Shown one piece after another: positions 35,001 to 45,699 of a stretch of 64,000 nucleotides of DNA. The number at the start of each line of letters is the position of its first letter. Position 1 is the stretch's first letter. A program made the position numbers and the translations under genes. A model generated the notes under the pieces. It was not told where the DNA came from, ran no database searches, and saw only the letters and a list, made by a program, of their open reading frames with translations. The stretch spans positions 868,001-932,000 of the forward strand of contig OY744465.1 in assembly GCA_963556145.1 (NCBI GenBank). Direction: 5' to 3'. This stretch comes from Hygrocybe punicea. Its lineage: Eukaryota > Basidiomycota > Agaricomycetes > Agaricales > Hygrophoraceae.

Positions 35001-35556
35001 TTAGGAATATGCGGAACGTCCCGGGAAGGTCAGGAACCTTTTTGCAAAGGATTTCAAGAGTCTCTTGATCATAACCTTCATCCAGCGCATCAATGACTAG
35101 GACGATAGGCCTGTGAATATGATGCTTGTGAACCTGGAAAGGATTGAGGATGAGTTCGTCAAATTGACGAAATTGCGGCGCAGATGCAAGGCTGCGATCG
35201 TTTTCCAGAATGATGGCGATGTGTCCCGCAAAATCCTTGCTAAGTCCAACGAGGTCACGTACAATGGTGCTAAAGAGCTTCTCAGGCCGACTTCTATCCG
35301 GGATGTCTCGGTCGAAGAAGAAAGACGAGGCAAGAAAACCCGCCTTGTGGCAGTTGCGAGCAACCGTGTGAGCAATCGCACTCTTTCCTGCGCCGGCTAC
35401 ATCAGACAAGAAAAATATTTCCGCTCTCTTTGTACTATCAGCTTCGTTGATCCATTTCCATATATCATCGAGGAGGGCCGTGCGTGTGCCAGGCAAGCAC
35501 ACGAGACTCGGGTTCCAGGAAGCGCCTTCGGCATATGGAAGGGTGCTCAGGGACAT
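32096..35556 (-). CDS. NACHT-TPR NOD-like receptor (NLR)
   Basis: Exon 1 ends at 34042 and exon 2 begins at 33985; a 56 bp intron (33986-34041) joins the NACHT and TPR frames (WLQ|GTCPALV) that otherwise look like two genes. NACHT part: Walker A GAGKSAIAH near 35390, Walker B IVLVIDALDEG near 35090, then LTSRP. A winged-helix-type stretch with LHLSFRDFL follows near 34430. The C-terminus is 13 TPR units of exactly 46 residues (138 bp), with the core GRREEAMKAIEEAVKL. Such proteins act in non-self recognition and programmed cell death in fungi. The first in-frame ATG is at 35556. The open frame runs further up to about 35643, and a conserved STFNVVGGDQ segment lies one frame off upstream, so the true 5' exon is unclear. 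Confidence 0.8.
32099..33920 (-). repeat. 13 near-identical 138 bp TPR repeats
   Basis: Consecutive 138 bp units encode 46-residue TPRs. Some pairs (units 5 and 9, units 6 and 11) are almost the same, pointing to recent unit shuffling or gene conversion. Confidence 0.9.
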
Positions 35557-35649
35557 GTTAGATACTACGTTCAACACATTTGACAATGAGTTTCGAATTG
35601 CGTGAATGAAAGCATGTTGCTTCTCCGGCAACTTGACGTACAAGGAAAT

Positions 35650-35820
35650 CCATGGAAATTGTGCTGATCGCCTCCAACGACGTTGAATGTGGAACCTGGG
35701 GCACTGATATGATGTGCGCTCAATGTGAGAGAGGGAGGTGGACGTAGGTCAACTGGATTGGGTGCGATAACTACAATCTGGAAGAGTCGTTGTCGTTGTC
35801 GTTCAGAATGCTTGGACAAA
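35650..35820 (-). other. Conserved 5' segment of the NLR, one frame off
   Basis: The minus strand encodes HHISAPGSTFNVVGGDQ in the frame next to the NACHT frame. The relic at 28235-28429 has one extra G in the same place, which suggests a 1 bp deletion here or an unseen intron. Confidence 0.45.
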
Positions 35821-36131
35821 AGAACTCACTGGGCCCATAGCACCACCCGGAGGCCTTACTGCTCTGCCTTCACTGGGGCCGTCAACAACTTTCTTCAGCA
35901 TCACCGTCGAGATTACTAGTGGCGTAGTGGAGAGAATGAAGGGGCACTGCTGCCACTGCCTCCCGAGTCCACCAATAATTGGCAACGGCTCCTCCGGACC
36001 GCTCTAGTTCCACTAAGCCCCACACCCACTCCAGCTTTATTTCGTCAGTCTCTAGCAATGTCTCCTCCAATCCTCCCCCAATCCTCCTTTCTGCCATCGA
36101 GGCAGTCTCGCCCTTGCATCCTGACCAAATC

Positions 36132-36785
36132 ATGAACTTTCGGACGTTTCGCAGATGTTTGCTCGGTATGGTCAATATTACGTCCCCAGCGGCCGGCTGT
36201 TTGTATTGACCTCCCCCATCCAGGTGTCGTGGCCCTCGTATCATCTGCGAGCGTCAGCTTATCCACATTCATCCTACCCTCGGTCTCGCAGACATCGGCT
36301 GTCTGGGTCTTGATCCTCATTCCGACTGTTGTCGTCATTGCTGCCCTAGTCGCGTAAGCCTCCCGTCATATTCATTCCTTGCTAATATTAATGGTTCCTT
36401 CTGCAGGATTGTCCGGAAACCTTTATTTCATTCCCGACAGTTGGTTGCACACGAAGCCGCTGGCGCGTTCGTGGTCTCGTTATTAGGATCTGGTCTGTTC
36501 TTTATAGTTTTCTTCACTTACAAAAACCATCTTGTGCCAGTTTCTGACTGCAGTCTGTATAATGCAGTTCTGTCCTGCTCCATCTGGATTCTGACTCCGG
36601 CGACGGACGGTATCTCCCCGTCAATATTTTTCGCTCTCGAGATATTACTGTTGATCAACGATGTACTTGGTGCGTCACACGCTCTACGAACAGCACACCC
36701 ATTAAAGTGGTCACGGATTTCCTTCAGTTGGAATGTACACGATTGGAATCATCACCGCAGCAATGATGACCTCTCGCGTGCATGA
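36132..36785 (+). CDS. Four-transmembrane (MARVEL-like) membrane protein
   Basis: Exons 36132-36165, 36224-36353 and 36407-36785 join in phase to 180 residues. Four hydrophobic segments are visible: around VVALVSSASVSLSTFIL, WVLILIPTVVVIAALVA, FVVSLLGSGLFFIVFF and IFFALEILLLINDVL. Short termini and a Cys-containing loop (SDCSLYNAV, LSCSIW) fit the four-TM MARVEL-like proteins common in Agaricomycetes; the exact family is not certain. It is tail-to-tail with the WDR59-like piece on the other strand. A broken copy of its last exon lies at 30480-30770. The start is the first ATG and the introns are 58 and 53 bp. Confidence 0.65.
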
Positions 36786-37223
36786 CAAATACATCTGGCG
36801 GCGGGACATTGACGCATGTCCTTCCCCGTTCCAGATCACCGCCCGCACCTCTGGAACCTCGCAACGAACAGAAGCTTTCTCGGCGGGGACAGTACGTCCC
36901 TCGCTGTGCTTACCCGGATGTAACTGCGCGAGAAAGATATCGGCGGAGGCGTTGCTATCACCTGAAATGGCGCATCTCTCTGCTTCTCGCGAGTCGATGT
37001 CATCGCGGTGTTCGAGAGGCTCTCGGTCGCGGGATTTAGTACGGATACCGAATGAATATGAGAGGCACTCCATGATATTTATTTCACTAGCCTGAATGAC
37101 GAGACGAATTGTAACCAGTAGCGCCAATGTATATACAACGTTCGTATTATTCTACTTTCATTCCAAGACATCTTGTCGCAATACGCGCTCGATGCTATAG
37201 GCCTAATACGAGGGCCGATGACT
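36786..37223. other. Intergenic between two convergent genes
   Basis: Duplicated at 30770-31030. It contains agaaagatatc and cgagaggctctcggtcgcg segments. No further gene is supported. Confidence 0.4.
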
Positions 37224-37820
37224 CTACGAGAAAGACTCTCCAGGGCCATTGGCAGCCCAACAAATGTGACCACACCCGGCAGCGCATGGATGGCCTCCCA
37301 TGCTATTAACCTGATGGTGTTGGATTGGGCTATCACTCATGCTCTCTGTCACACTGTCTGACCCAATGACGTTCTCGTCGTCCGACCCGCCACCACCGCG
37401 ACTCGCTGAAGAACTGATAGTTGACCCAGTACGACCTCTAACCTGAGAATATGGTAAAATCGATAAAGGGATGTCCACCATCGGCCGCTCCATGTAGTAG
37501 CGTAGGTAGCATTCTCGGTGACCTCCATGCGCGCACACAGAACACCGGAACAGCCATGCTCTCACAGGGAGGCGGCTGTCGATCAAGAGGAATCATATAC
37601 ACAGGAAATGGTTAGAGAACAGACGAGAACATACATATATTGAAAAGCACGCACCAAATTGAGCAGTTCCCAGGATACGCACGACATGTCCGACAATATG
37701 CATAACCTCCTTTCAGCCGGTGGCCAATCCTTTGTGCATTGGCAGGATACCAACATGGTTTACGGCAACGACCGCACAAAGTGTAAATAGTCGTTTCTAG
37801 CTGGGGGTGCATGACATTCA

Positions 37821-39404
37821 TCAGTAAATTTACACATCCCTTTTTTGACACTTTTAGCAACTTGGCCTTTTTTTGGACTACTTGGGCTTTTTCTCTCGTT
37901 TTTTAAAGCTTTTATAGCTACTTTTATTCACCTTTGCAACTTGGCTACTTGTAAGCGATGTTAGCCGATAGTTACTAGTACTAGTAGTAGATCTCTTCAA
38001 ATTACTTATAGTTCTACAAGCAAATAAGTTAACAAGTGACATTCTACCACGAAAAATAAGAAGTTGTAAGAACTCACGGAGGCCTAAATAAAGACTTGGA
38101 CTGTAGTAGTGGGTGCTTATTGTACGTTTTGGCCCTCGCTGAGTTCACTTACTAGACAGTAAGTTGAAGCAACCCCATCGTCCTTGCTAGTCTTTCGTCG
38201 CAACCGTCATCGTCGTCTCGACGCCGCCGCCAGTGGGTGGTCGCGCTCGTGGTCATGGTTGTCGCCCCGCTGCTGCTGCCAATTGTGGCACGGCGACATC
38301 CCGGTGCTGCTGCTGGCCTCAGTTGGCGGTGGTGATGGCCAACGTCGTCCCGCGGCCGTCGCTGCCAGTGGGTGGTGGGTCGTCGTCATCGTCGTCCTGC
38401 TGCTGCCGCCAGGTGGCAGTGGTGACAGCGGTCGTCGTCGTCGTTGCCCTGCTTGGTGCTGCCAGTTGGCAGTGCTGGTGGCCGCCGCCGTCGTCGTTGC
38501 CCTGCTTGCTGCTGCCAGTTGGCACTGCTGGTGGCCGCCGTCACCGTCCTCTTGCTTGCTGCTGCTAGTTGGGAGCGGTCGTGGTTGCAGTCGTTATCGT
38601 TCTGCTGCCAGTTAGCAGCGGTGGCCGTCGTCGTCGTCCGGCTGCTTCTGCCAGTAGGCAGCGGTTGTAGTTGCCGCCGTCCCGCTGCTGCTGCCGGTTG
38701 GCCGTGGTGGTGGCGTCGTCTTCTATGTGCCGTCCTGCCCTGGTTAGCGGGGATTGGGGATGGTGAGGCAGTTGGAGACGTACCTTATCAGAACGGGTGG
38801 TCTCATACCTCTCCTTGTCGTTTCTTGTCGACGCCGTCTTCCCTGTTGCCGTGTTGTCGTGTCTGTGGTCAAAGACTCAAAGGTCAGTGGCGAAAATCGC
38901 TAAGTCAGAACTCACAATGTTTGGCACTCCATTTCGCCAAACTTTGCCAAATGGTCCGTGCGCGACCTCAAAACATATATAAGCTTAACACATATTTATA
39001 TTTCTCGCACTTGCTTCGGTTTATTCCTCTATCTTTTAGTGACTTATAGAACAATAACAATAACAATGTATTAGTACTATCGTAAATATATTATAGTCCA
39101 ATTAAAATTATAAAATTATTTGCCTCGTCCCAATGAATGATTATCAAGAATATTATATATGGCATTTCTTCACCGTATAGCATTTCTTCACCTTATAAAA
39201 TTTTCACAGAAATGCCCGCAAAAGTAGGATCACGCAATTTAGAGAACTTTTTTATGTGCTTTTTATCTACTTTTACGAGAGGTTTGACCTTTTCCAGGCT
39301 AAGGGACTCGGCATGGAAAAGGTGAAACTCTTTTCACCTTTTCCCCCTTTTCCCCCTTGGAAAAGGTGAAAAGGGCCCAAAAAGGGGATATGTAGTTTTA
39401 CTGA
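37821..39404. mobile_element. TIR element inserted in an intron
   Basis: Ends are TCAGTAAATTTACACATCCC and, on the other strand, TCAGTAAAACTACATATCCCC: about 20 bp imperfect inverted repeats. Copy A (near 31575) is the empty site. Removing the element leaves a normal 57 bp intron (gtaatc to cccccag). A 2 bp AT duplication, or none, fits the junctions. Inside is a GC-rich gtcgtcgttgcc/ctgctgctgcc repeat (38180-38760) and AT-rich flanks with aaaggtgaaaagg segments near the right end. No transposase is recognised. Confidence 0.8.
38180..38760. repeat. GTC/CTG-rich imperfect repeat in the TIR element
   Basis: The units tgctgccagttggcagtg and gtcgtcgtc recur many times. All plus frames are open from composition alone, so no protein is called. 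Confidence 0.75.
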
Positions 39405-39824
39405 TGTTCGTGGTCAATATGATAGTGATTGAGTAGATTACCTGTGTTGCGGAACGGAGAGTTTCCAACGGTGAATTCTTGCGCAGATAGGCTGCTGAAG
39501 TATATAGACGAAGTCGTGAGAGAAGCTCTGCCCATCAACAATATTGGTCACATCAAAATCCTAGGAATTGGCATGAACAAACCTATGTATGAATCTAAGA
39601 ATCGAATCGTCCTGCGCTCCTCAAGACCCAATTCTCGGGATGCCACAAGAGAGAGCAATGCACATGTTTGGACATCTCCCTAACACACACCATTAATTTG
39701 GGTAGAGCAGAATTGATGCACTCTCCTCACACTGCGTGTGATTTGAGTGCGCCTATCTTACTGATCTATTGAAGAGCGGTGAGCACTCCTGAGTGGTCAG
39801 AACCATATATTACTCAATCTTGTG

Positions 39825-41530
39825 GCTTAGGGGACAATTTCAAGCTCTTTTGTTGCATTCTTGGGTCTGATCGTATCTTTTCGGTTGAGATCGCCCGAAG
39901 CAAGAGTGTGGACGACCTGAAGAAAGCGATCAAGAAGGAGAAGGAGCATGAACTTGCTCACGTTGATGCTGATGCTCTCGACCTCTGGCAGGTGAGTGAA
40001 TCCTTTCCACCATCAGTGCCGACCATCAACGATTACAAGGTTTCCCTCCCAATCGACGCCACTCTCAAGGATAAATTGAAATTGGACAAACTTGTCTTGG
40101 ATGAAGCTCTGGAACCTTCTGATGAGCTGTCGGAAGTCTTTTTCGACAATACGCCTGCTCGCAAGCACCTTCACATTGTTGTGCGATCTCTGCCTGCTGG
40201 TGAGTTCGCTTGCACCATCTCACCATTCATCTGTCTCTATTTCTGCTTTCTACCTCATTCTTTGTGTTGACTCATGTGTGTTCTATCCTCTGTCACAGAT
40301 GTCTTGTTTAACCAGGCCGTTGTTGTCCCTATCGACGGTGAAAAGTTCCAGGACCCTCTGATCCTTGAGGCTCGTCCATGGTACCAGATTGTCACGATGC
40401 ACGATCGGATTCGGGCTGAGCTCCGGTTGGCACGACTCGTCGGTGAATACTTTCGGTCTAACTTGGAAATTCTTCCTCTACCTGTGACACCCACCATCAT
40501 CAACCTTCAGGGTGAAAATCTGGCTGGACTTCGGGCTATGGCCCACCGATGACCTGAGGAACTCCCACCTGCTAAGTTTGGAATTTTTTTTAAGTTTCAA
40601 CGTGGGTCGCAGGTGGATCGTGTTCATTTCCTTGTTTGGCTACCTCCTAGAGATCGTGAGTTCCTCTGATCTTACCTTTACCTTTCCAAATGAGTAATTT
40701 TCACTTCCACAGAGCGACACCCAGATGACATTCTTCCCGCCATCACCTGGCTTGTCCGTTCAAATCTGAAGATGCTCCTCAACTTTAATGATGCTACTGT
40801 TGCTTCACGGCATCGAAAGGAGGAACAGAAAGAATTTGAGGATAATCTGAAGAGGGCGTACGAGCTAGATGGACCAGAACTCTTGGACATGGCCACTGGC
40901 TTATTTCTCCCCAGCAACATCGTTATTGCAGCACACATTTTCCAGCGCAAGTGGAGGGGTGAACTATCGCGATTCACACCTTTCACTGATATCGATGATG
41001 TACGCAATGGCCTCCTGCTCTACAAGCCTGTCGAATGGGCCTTCAATCGGGCAAAAATATGCATCGAGGTCAATCCCGAACAGGAGATGAGATTTCGCCT
41101 TCTCGACGAGGACCTCTATGACGTCCAGCTTGCTGACAAGGCTTGTGAATTACGAAATGAAAGCGGGCGTGGCTGCTTGCGTTTTGACGTGGAGCTTCCT
41201 CTTGAGACGACTTTTGGCGATCTCAATAGACAGCAATTGAAGTTTCCGGAGGGTGTTCTGATGCGGCCGTCGAAGCGACTGCTGGGGTTGCACGCAATTG
41301 TTGCTCAATGGACGGCCCAGGATAGCGCTCCTGAACGCTGCATTGAACAAGTTATGTATGATACATCGGGGGATGAGACAACTGCATTGACCATGAAGAA
41401 TTTCTCCATCACAGCATGGCGACATGAAGTTGAAGACGACAGATCTGTGAGTACATCACATCAGCTTTCTGGATGTCACCTCTGAAAATTTTGAAGTCTG
41501 ATTGAAATAGCATATGCAACAGGCAGGTAT
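39825..41530 (+). pseudogene. Crinkler (CRN)-HNH protein gene, broken by a stop and a copia insertion
   Basis: Exon pieces: about 39825-39991 and 40040-40199 (N-terminal Crinkler ubiquitin-like domain: KLFCCILGSDRIFSVEI, LDLWQVSLPID, KHLHIVVR), then 40299-40655 and 40713 onward, with introns 39992-40039, 40200-40298 and one near 40656-40712. The C-terminal part has IAAHIFQRKW and DVRNGLLLYKPVEWAF, an HNH_2-type nuclease domain. A TGA at 40550-40552 interrupts HR*PEELPPAKFG in an otherwise open frame, explainable as CGA to TGA. At 41531 a copia LTR cuts off the 3' end. No ATG is clear; the open frame begins near 39779. Crinkler-type proteins with nuclease C-termini are thought to act in conflict or cell death. 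Confidence 0.75.
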
Positions 41531-41771
41531 TGTTGGGAATAGTGGCCGAATAAGTTGCAGAAAGGATTAGTAATCCGTATCACGTGACCCTGGAACTCAA
41601 ACACACCTGTCCGATGAATAATGCTGAAGCACAGCATGTATTCTACTCACCACAGGAAACTTCTAGTAGATTTAGCTAGTAGTATAAAAGCCCTCTCAGA
41701 AAGAGGCAAATATAATTCATTCCACACAAAATAACTTAGTGGTCAACAACCACTGCAAACTATATATTCCA
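41531..41771 (+). repeat. 5' LTR of a Ty1/copia element
   Basis: It begins TGTTGGGAATAGTGG, carries TATAAAAG at 41683-41690 and ends attcca. It is followed by a copia-type primer site ataggttatgagccc (41773-41787). It interrupts the Crinkler-HNH gene. Confidence 0.8.
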
Positions 41772-41857
41772 ATAGGTTATGAGCCCTGAACGGCTTTAAC
41801 AGAAACACGATCACGCACCTCTGAACATCGCATTACCACCTCGTATACTAGCCAACT

Positions 41858-44592
41858 ATGACAGACGAAGTCACACACACATCAGGATCATACCGGATCG
41901 AGTTATTGAAGGGAAACAATTGGATGCCGTGGAAGAGATGGATGTTAGTCATGCTTTGGGATCTTGGGTTAGAGATGTACATTGATGCGGAATCAAAGGC
42001 CCCTGTCCCGGCGGACGCATCCTGTCCTACATCAGAGGAATCCGAGGCGATGAAGAAATGGCGCAGCGGAGATGCCAAGACGAGGACATGGATCAAGCTC
42101 ACAATTGGCAACGTGGAAATGATACATATCATTGGCGCACACACAGCGAGTGAGATGTGGAAACAGCTAACCTTGGTAAAGGAATCCAGGGGGAAGCTCG
42201 GAATATTAGTGACGCGATGCGCACTGTACTGGTCGATTGCCGAAGAAGGATTCGACCTAATTGAGCACATATCGAAGCTCTGGAAACTGCAGGAGGAACT
42301 CCACTTGATGGGAAGCCTCATTTCCGACAAAAACTTCGCGATGATACTTGTATCCTCTTTACTGGAAAGTTGGGACTTGTATATGTCAGCGTATTTAGGC
42401 TCGAAGAAGGACGGAACGTCACTGACATCACATGAGCTAGTCATGATCCTATTAGAGGAAGACCACAGGTGCCATGAGCGCAGCGGAGATCCTAACAATG
42501 TCGCTATGCATGGGAGGTACACCGGAAAGCACGACAGAAAGGGTAATGGAAAGCAGAAAGCAGCTGATTCCAAAATGGAATGCTTCAACTGCCACAAAAA
42601 GGGACATATGGTGAAGGACTGCTGGTCTAAAGGTGATGGAAAGGAAGGGCAAGGGCCAAAAGGGAAAGGAAAGGGCACCAGAAAGGGTGGAAACCAACGG
42701 AACTGATCGAATCAAGCTGTGGACAATATCAATAATATGTTACAGGATGTAGCATACGCAGTGAATACAGACAATATTTCAAACTATGATTGGTTACTGG
42801 ATTCCAGAATGACAAGTCACATCAGCAATTCCCGAAACGCATTTATCACGTACAAAACTCTGGATGAAGCTACTGTTCAAGGACTAGGAAAGGTAGCCGC
42901 TGAAGCTCTTGGTCGCGGAACCGTCGTCTTACACTTCACAGTGGATGGAAAGGATGTACAGCATCAGCTATGAGACGTACTACATGTACCGGAGTCACGG
43001 AACTCGCTACTATCACTGAGCCGATTTGATGAAAGCGGTGGATGGGTTAACTTCTGCAACAGAATATGCAGGGTCTATATGAAGAAGAATAAACTTGTCG
43101 GAACAGGCCGGAAAGACAGATGACTATACCATTTGAACGCCCAAGCACAATCCCGCATGCCGGAAAAGGCAAACGTAGCCACACCAAAGAAAATGTCTTG
43201 GGACGCATGGCACCGCCTATACGGACACATCAGAATGAGCGGACTCGAGACCCTGCAGAGAAAGGGGTTAGTCACGGGTCTAGAAATCAACGAAGGGAGT
43301 GTCCCTTCCTGAACCTGTGAGGCTTACATTCAGGCGAAGCAAACCGTCCAGCCATTTCCGAAAGAGGCTGATGGACGATCCAAAGTCACCGGAGAGTGGA
43401 CTTTGAGTGACATCTGGGGCCCAGCACACATAGAGTCTATCGGAGGATCGAGATACTGTATCTCATTCATGGACAACGCGACACACACTGTAACCACTTT
43501 ATTCATGAAATGGAAAAGCCAGGCGACGGAACGCATCAAGGCTTACGTTAACATGATTGAGAAGAAGTTCGATCGAAACCCTAAATATTTGCGGTGTAGA
43601 GGCTCTGGGCCGTCTGGACCCGAATCCTCTTCATATCCCACATCGTCCCTGTCCATTCCCATTCATGTATTGTCAATTCCGCCCGATTCCGGTCCTCTCC
43701 ATCAATTCCGGTCCAGATTCCACCTCCGGATTCGTTCCTACACGCACTGCAATGTCCCTAACGACTCGGAATTAGTATGTTTATAGTCATATATCATGTA
43801 TCTTTGTTTCCCATCTCCTTGTACATAGCACCACTCCACCTATACTCCACTCCACTCCACCCCTATCAGTTACAGCCTTCGCTTGTAGTACATAGTTACT
43901 ATAGCACAGGATCCCTCCCAGTAGTATAAAAGATGTACCCTTATACTACAACCATATTACAGGTTATCACTCCCCTTCAGTTCTATTTCTTAGTCCACTA
44001 TTCATATCACCCATATTAGTCTTCGTACTCCACTTCCTTCACTTCCCCTCTGATCTGGAACCCCAGATTCGGGTTGGATTGACTAGACACTATAGAAACA
44101 CTTTACTCCTTTGATCTCTTTCTAGCAGATCACCCCTTCTAGTAGATTCCTATTCCGGGTCTACAACAGAACTCGCCGTCACAGCGGTTTGATAACGGAA
44201 AGGAACTCGTCAACAAGGAAGTCGAGAGATGGGCAGTGGAGAAGGGAATTGTCATCAAAACAACGGCCCCTTACTCACCCTTGCAACACGGAACGGCGGA
44301 AAGATTTAATGGCACGTTACTGGAGTTAGCCCACACGATGTTGATCGCTAAAAACCTGCCCACATTCCTTTGGCTGGAAGCCATTGCACATGCGGCATAC
44401 ATTCGAAACTGATCCCCCACCAAGGCTCTAGACAGAATGACTCTGCATGAAGCCTGGACTGGCAAGAAGCCAGACGTATTGCATTTCCGGGAGTTCGGAT
44501 GCAATGTTTGGGTCTTATATCAAGGCAGAAAGAGATTGAAGCTGGCACCATGATCAGCTAAGATGAAGTTCGTAGGATTTGTGGAGTTGCAG
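41858..44592 (+). pseudogene. Ty1/copia gag-pol, truncated after integrase, six in-frame TGA stops
   Basis: Gag is open from 41858 to 42706 and has the zinc knuckle CFNCHKKGHMVKDC near residue 245. The same frame continues with a protease-like segment (YDWLLDSRMTSHIS, where the catalytic DSGAT-type motif has decayed), a GAG-pre-integrase region (LYGHIRMSGLETL) and an integrase core (DIWGPA, FDNGKEL, and YSPLQHGTAERFNG with the catalytic Glu). Stops at 42704, 42971, 43121, 43310, 44410 and 44551 are all TGA where Arg fits. A solo LTR splits the integrase at 43595. The frame ends at about 44592; reverse transcriptase, RNase H and the 3' LTR are absent. Confidence 0.85.
43595..44183 (+). repeat. 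Solo LTR (589 bp) nested in the copia integrase
   Basis: Same family as 4244-4822, with a perfect 4 bp duplication GCGG (43591-43594 and 44184-44187). Removing it restores KYLRFDNGKEL in frame. Confidence 0.92.
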
Positions 44593-44921
44593 AAGGATTA
44601 AGATGGTTATAGAGGGAAAGTTGTACCATTCTTTAAGGGCTACATACTGCTGTAATTAGATTTGGACAATATTTAGCATATGGTGAGCTGTGGATGAACT
44701 AAAAGGTAAACTAGTATCTTTTGACACCCAAAGTGGTATTATCAAATTATGCTGTCAGATGAAGTCCTACAAAGAAGATTGTAGGGAGAAACTTGTTTAG
44801 TTTTTCAAGGGCTAGAAGTACATATACCATGTTTTCCCTTGTTTTTGTTCTTTGAGCCAACATTCGGTAGTCACCTAATATTTCAATCCTAATGCAGACA
44901 AACATGGTACAGGCAATATTG
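44593..44921. other. AT-rich sequence, no gene seen
   Basis: No motif or conserved frame was recognised between the end of the copia relic and the next inverted repeat. Confidence 0.4.
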
Positions 44922-45108
44922 GATCTGCTATGTTCAGGAAGTCAGACAACAAGTTTTATAAGATGACACATAGACAAACTGGGTCCAAACATAACAGATC
45001 ATTTATCTTCACACTACCAATCATTAATGATCTGTTATTTTCAGACCTGGTTTATCTATGTTGTCATCTTATAAAATTTGTTGTCTGACTTCCCGAACGT
45101 AGCAGATC
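44922..45108. mobile_element. Inverted-repeat (MITE-like) element, 187 bp
   Basis: gatctgct at the left and agcagatc at the right border arms of about 80 bp (gaagtcagacaacaa, ttataagatgac, gtc...aacagatcatt) around a central aatgatctgtt. A partial further copy of one end (cttccggaacttagcagatcat) follows at about 45188. Confidence 0.65.
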
Positions 45109-45238
45109 AAATGATCCTTGTATGTTCTTGGTCTAACTACTTTGTCTGTCTAGTCTAGTCTTATAAAGAAAGACTTGTGGTCTGTCTTCCGGAACTTAGC
45201 AGATCATCTATCTTCGGGCCACCTGATTCCCAAACTAG

Positions 45239-45699
45239 TGTTGCCACAGCTCAGCTAGCCGCCAGCTGGTAGAGTGGGCAGGGGGTGCCCACTCAGGGTG
45301 TCATGTGTGCATCATGGTGGGATAAGCTGAGTCTCTACAAACAAGTGTACTCTACTATGTAGTCCTACAAACCATGGGATCCTATCACATGACCTCCTAC
45401 TACACTGGCTACACTCAAGCTGATTGGGCCGCTTATTTTAGCTATTTAGCCGCATGGAGCTGTAGCCAATGTAGAGATCTATACATATTCTTCTATTTTC
45501 CATCATCCCTCTTCCTTCTGCATTCCCCTCCATTCATTAGATTCCATTTCCTTAGTACACTCCCTTTTATAGATACTATACAGTACCTATATAGTGTTTT
45601 ATGTACATACATACAAACAAGCTGAGTTTGGGGTTTTCACCCCAATGACAAGGACTTGCACACCCCGAATCCGTGCCTACAAAGGCCGCATTCACCACA
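45239..45699 (+). repeat. LTR of a second Ty3-like element
   Basis: It begins TGTTGCCACAGC and ends caccaca. It is followed at 45700 by tctgaagcctactgtgagga, which matches the primer site after the 46742 Ty3 LTR (tctggagcccaccgtgagga) at most positions. It lies just upstream of the larger Ty3 element. Confidence 0.6.

Larger units (their letters stand above)
37224..39690 (-). pseudogene. WDR59/Mtc5-like C-terminal zinc-finger region, 5' truncated (copy B)
   Basis: Four exons on the minus strand join in phase: 39583 to about 39685 (GDVQTCALLSLVAS, RFLDSYI), 39442-39527 (ELLSRLRLY), 37655-37800 (TLCGRCRKPC, YCRTCRAYPGNCSIC) and 37224-37575 (LPVRAWLFRCSVCAHGGHRECY; near the end GGHPCAAGCGH). 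The paired CxxC motifs and CxHGGHxxC match the C-terminal zinc domain of the GATOR2/SEA subunits WDR59/Mtc5, which act in TORC1 nutrient signalling at the vacuole. The WD40 and RWD parts are absent upstream, where a Crinkler gene lies. It is therefore a fragment, although the visible exons are intact. A 1.58 kb TIR element sits inside the second intron. Confidence 0.75.

Noticed and set aside
36711..37127. 138-codon minus-strand frame downstream of the WDR59-like piece
   Set aside because: It overlaps the last exon of the four-TM gene and has no recognised domain; likely a shadow.
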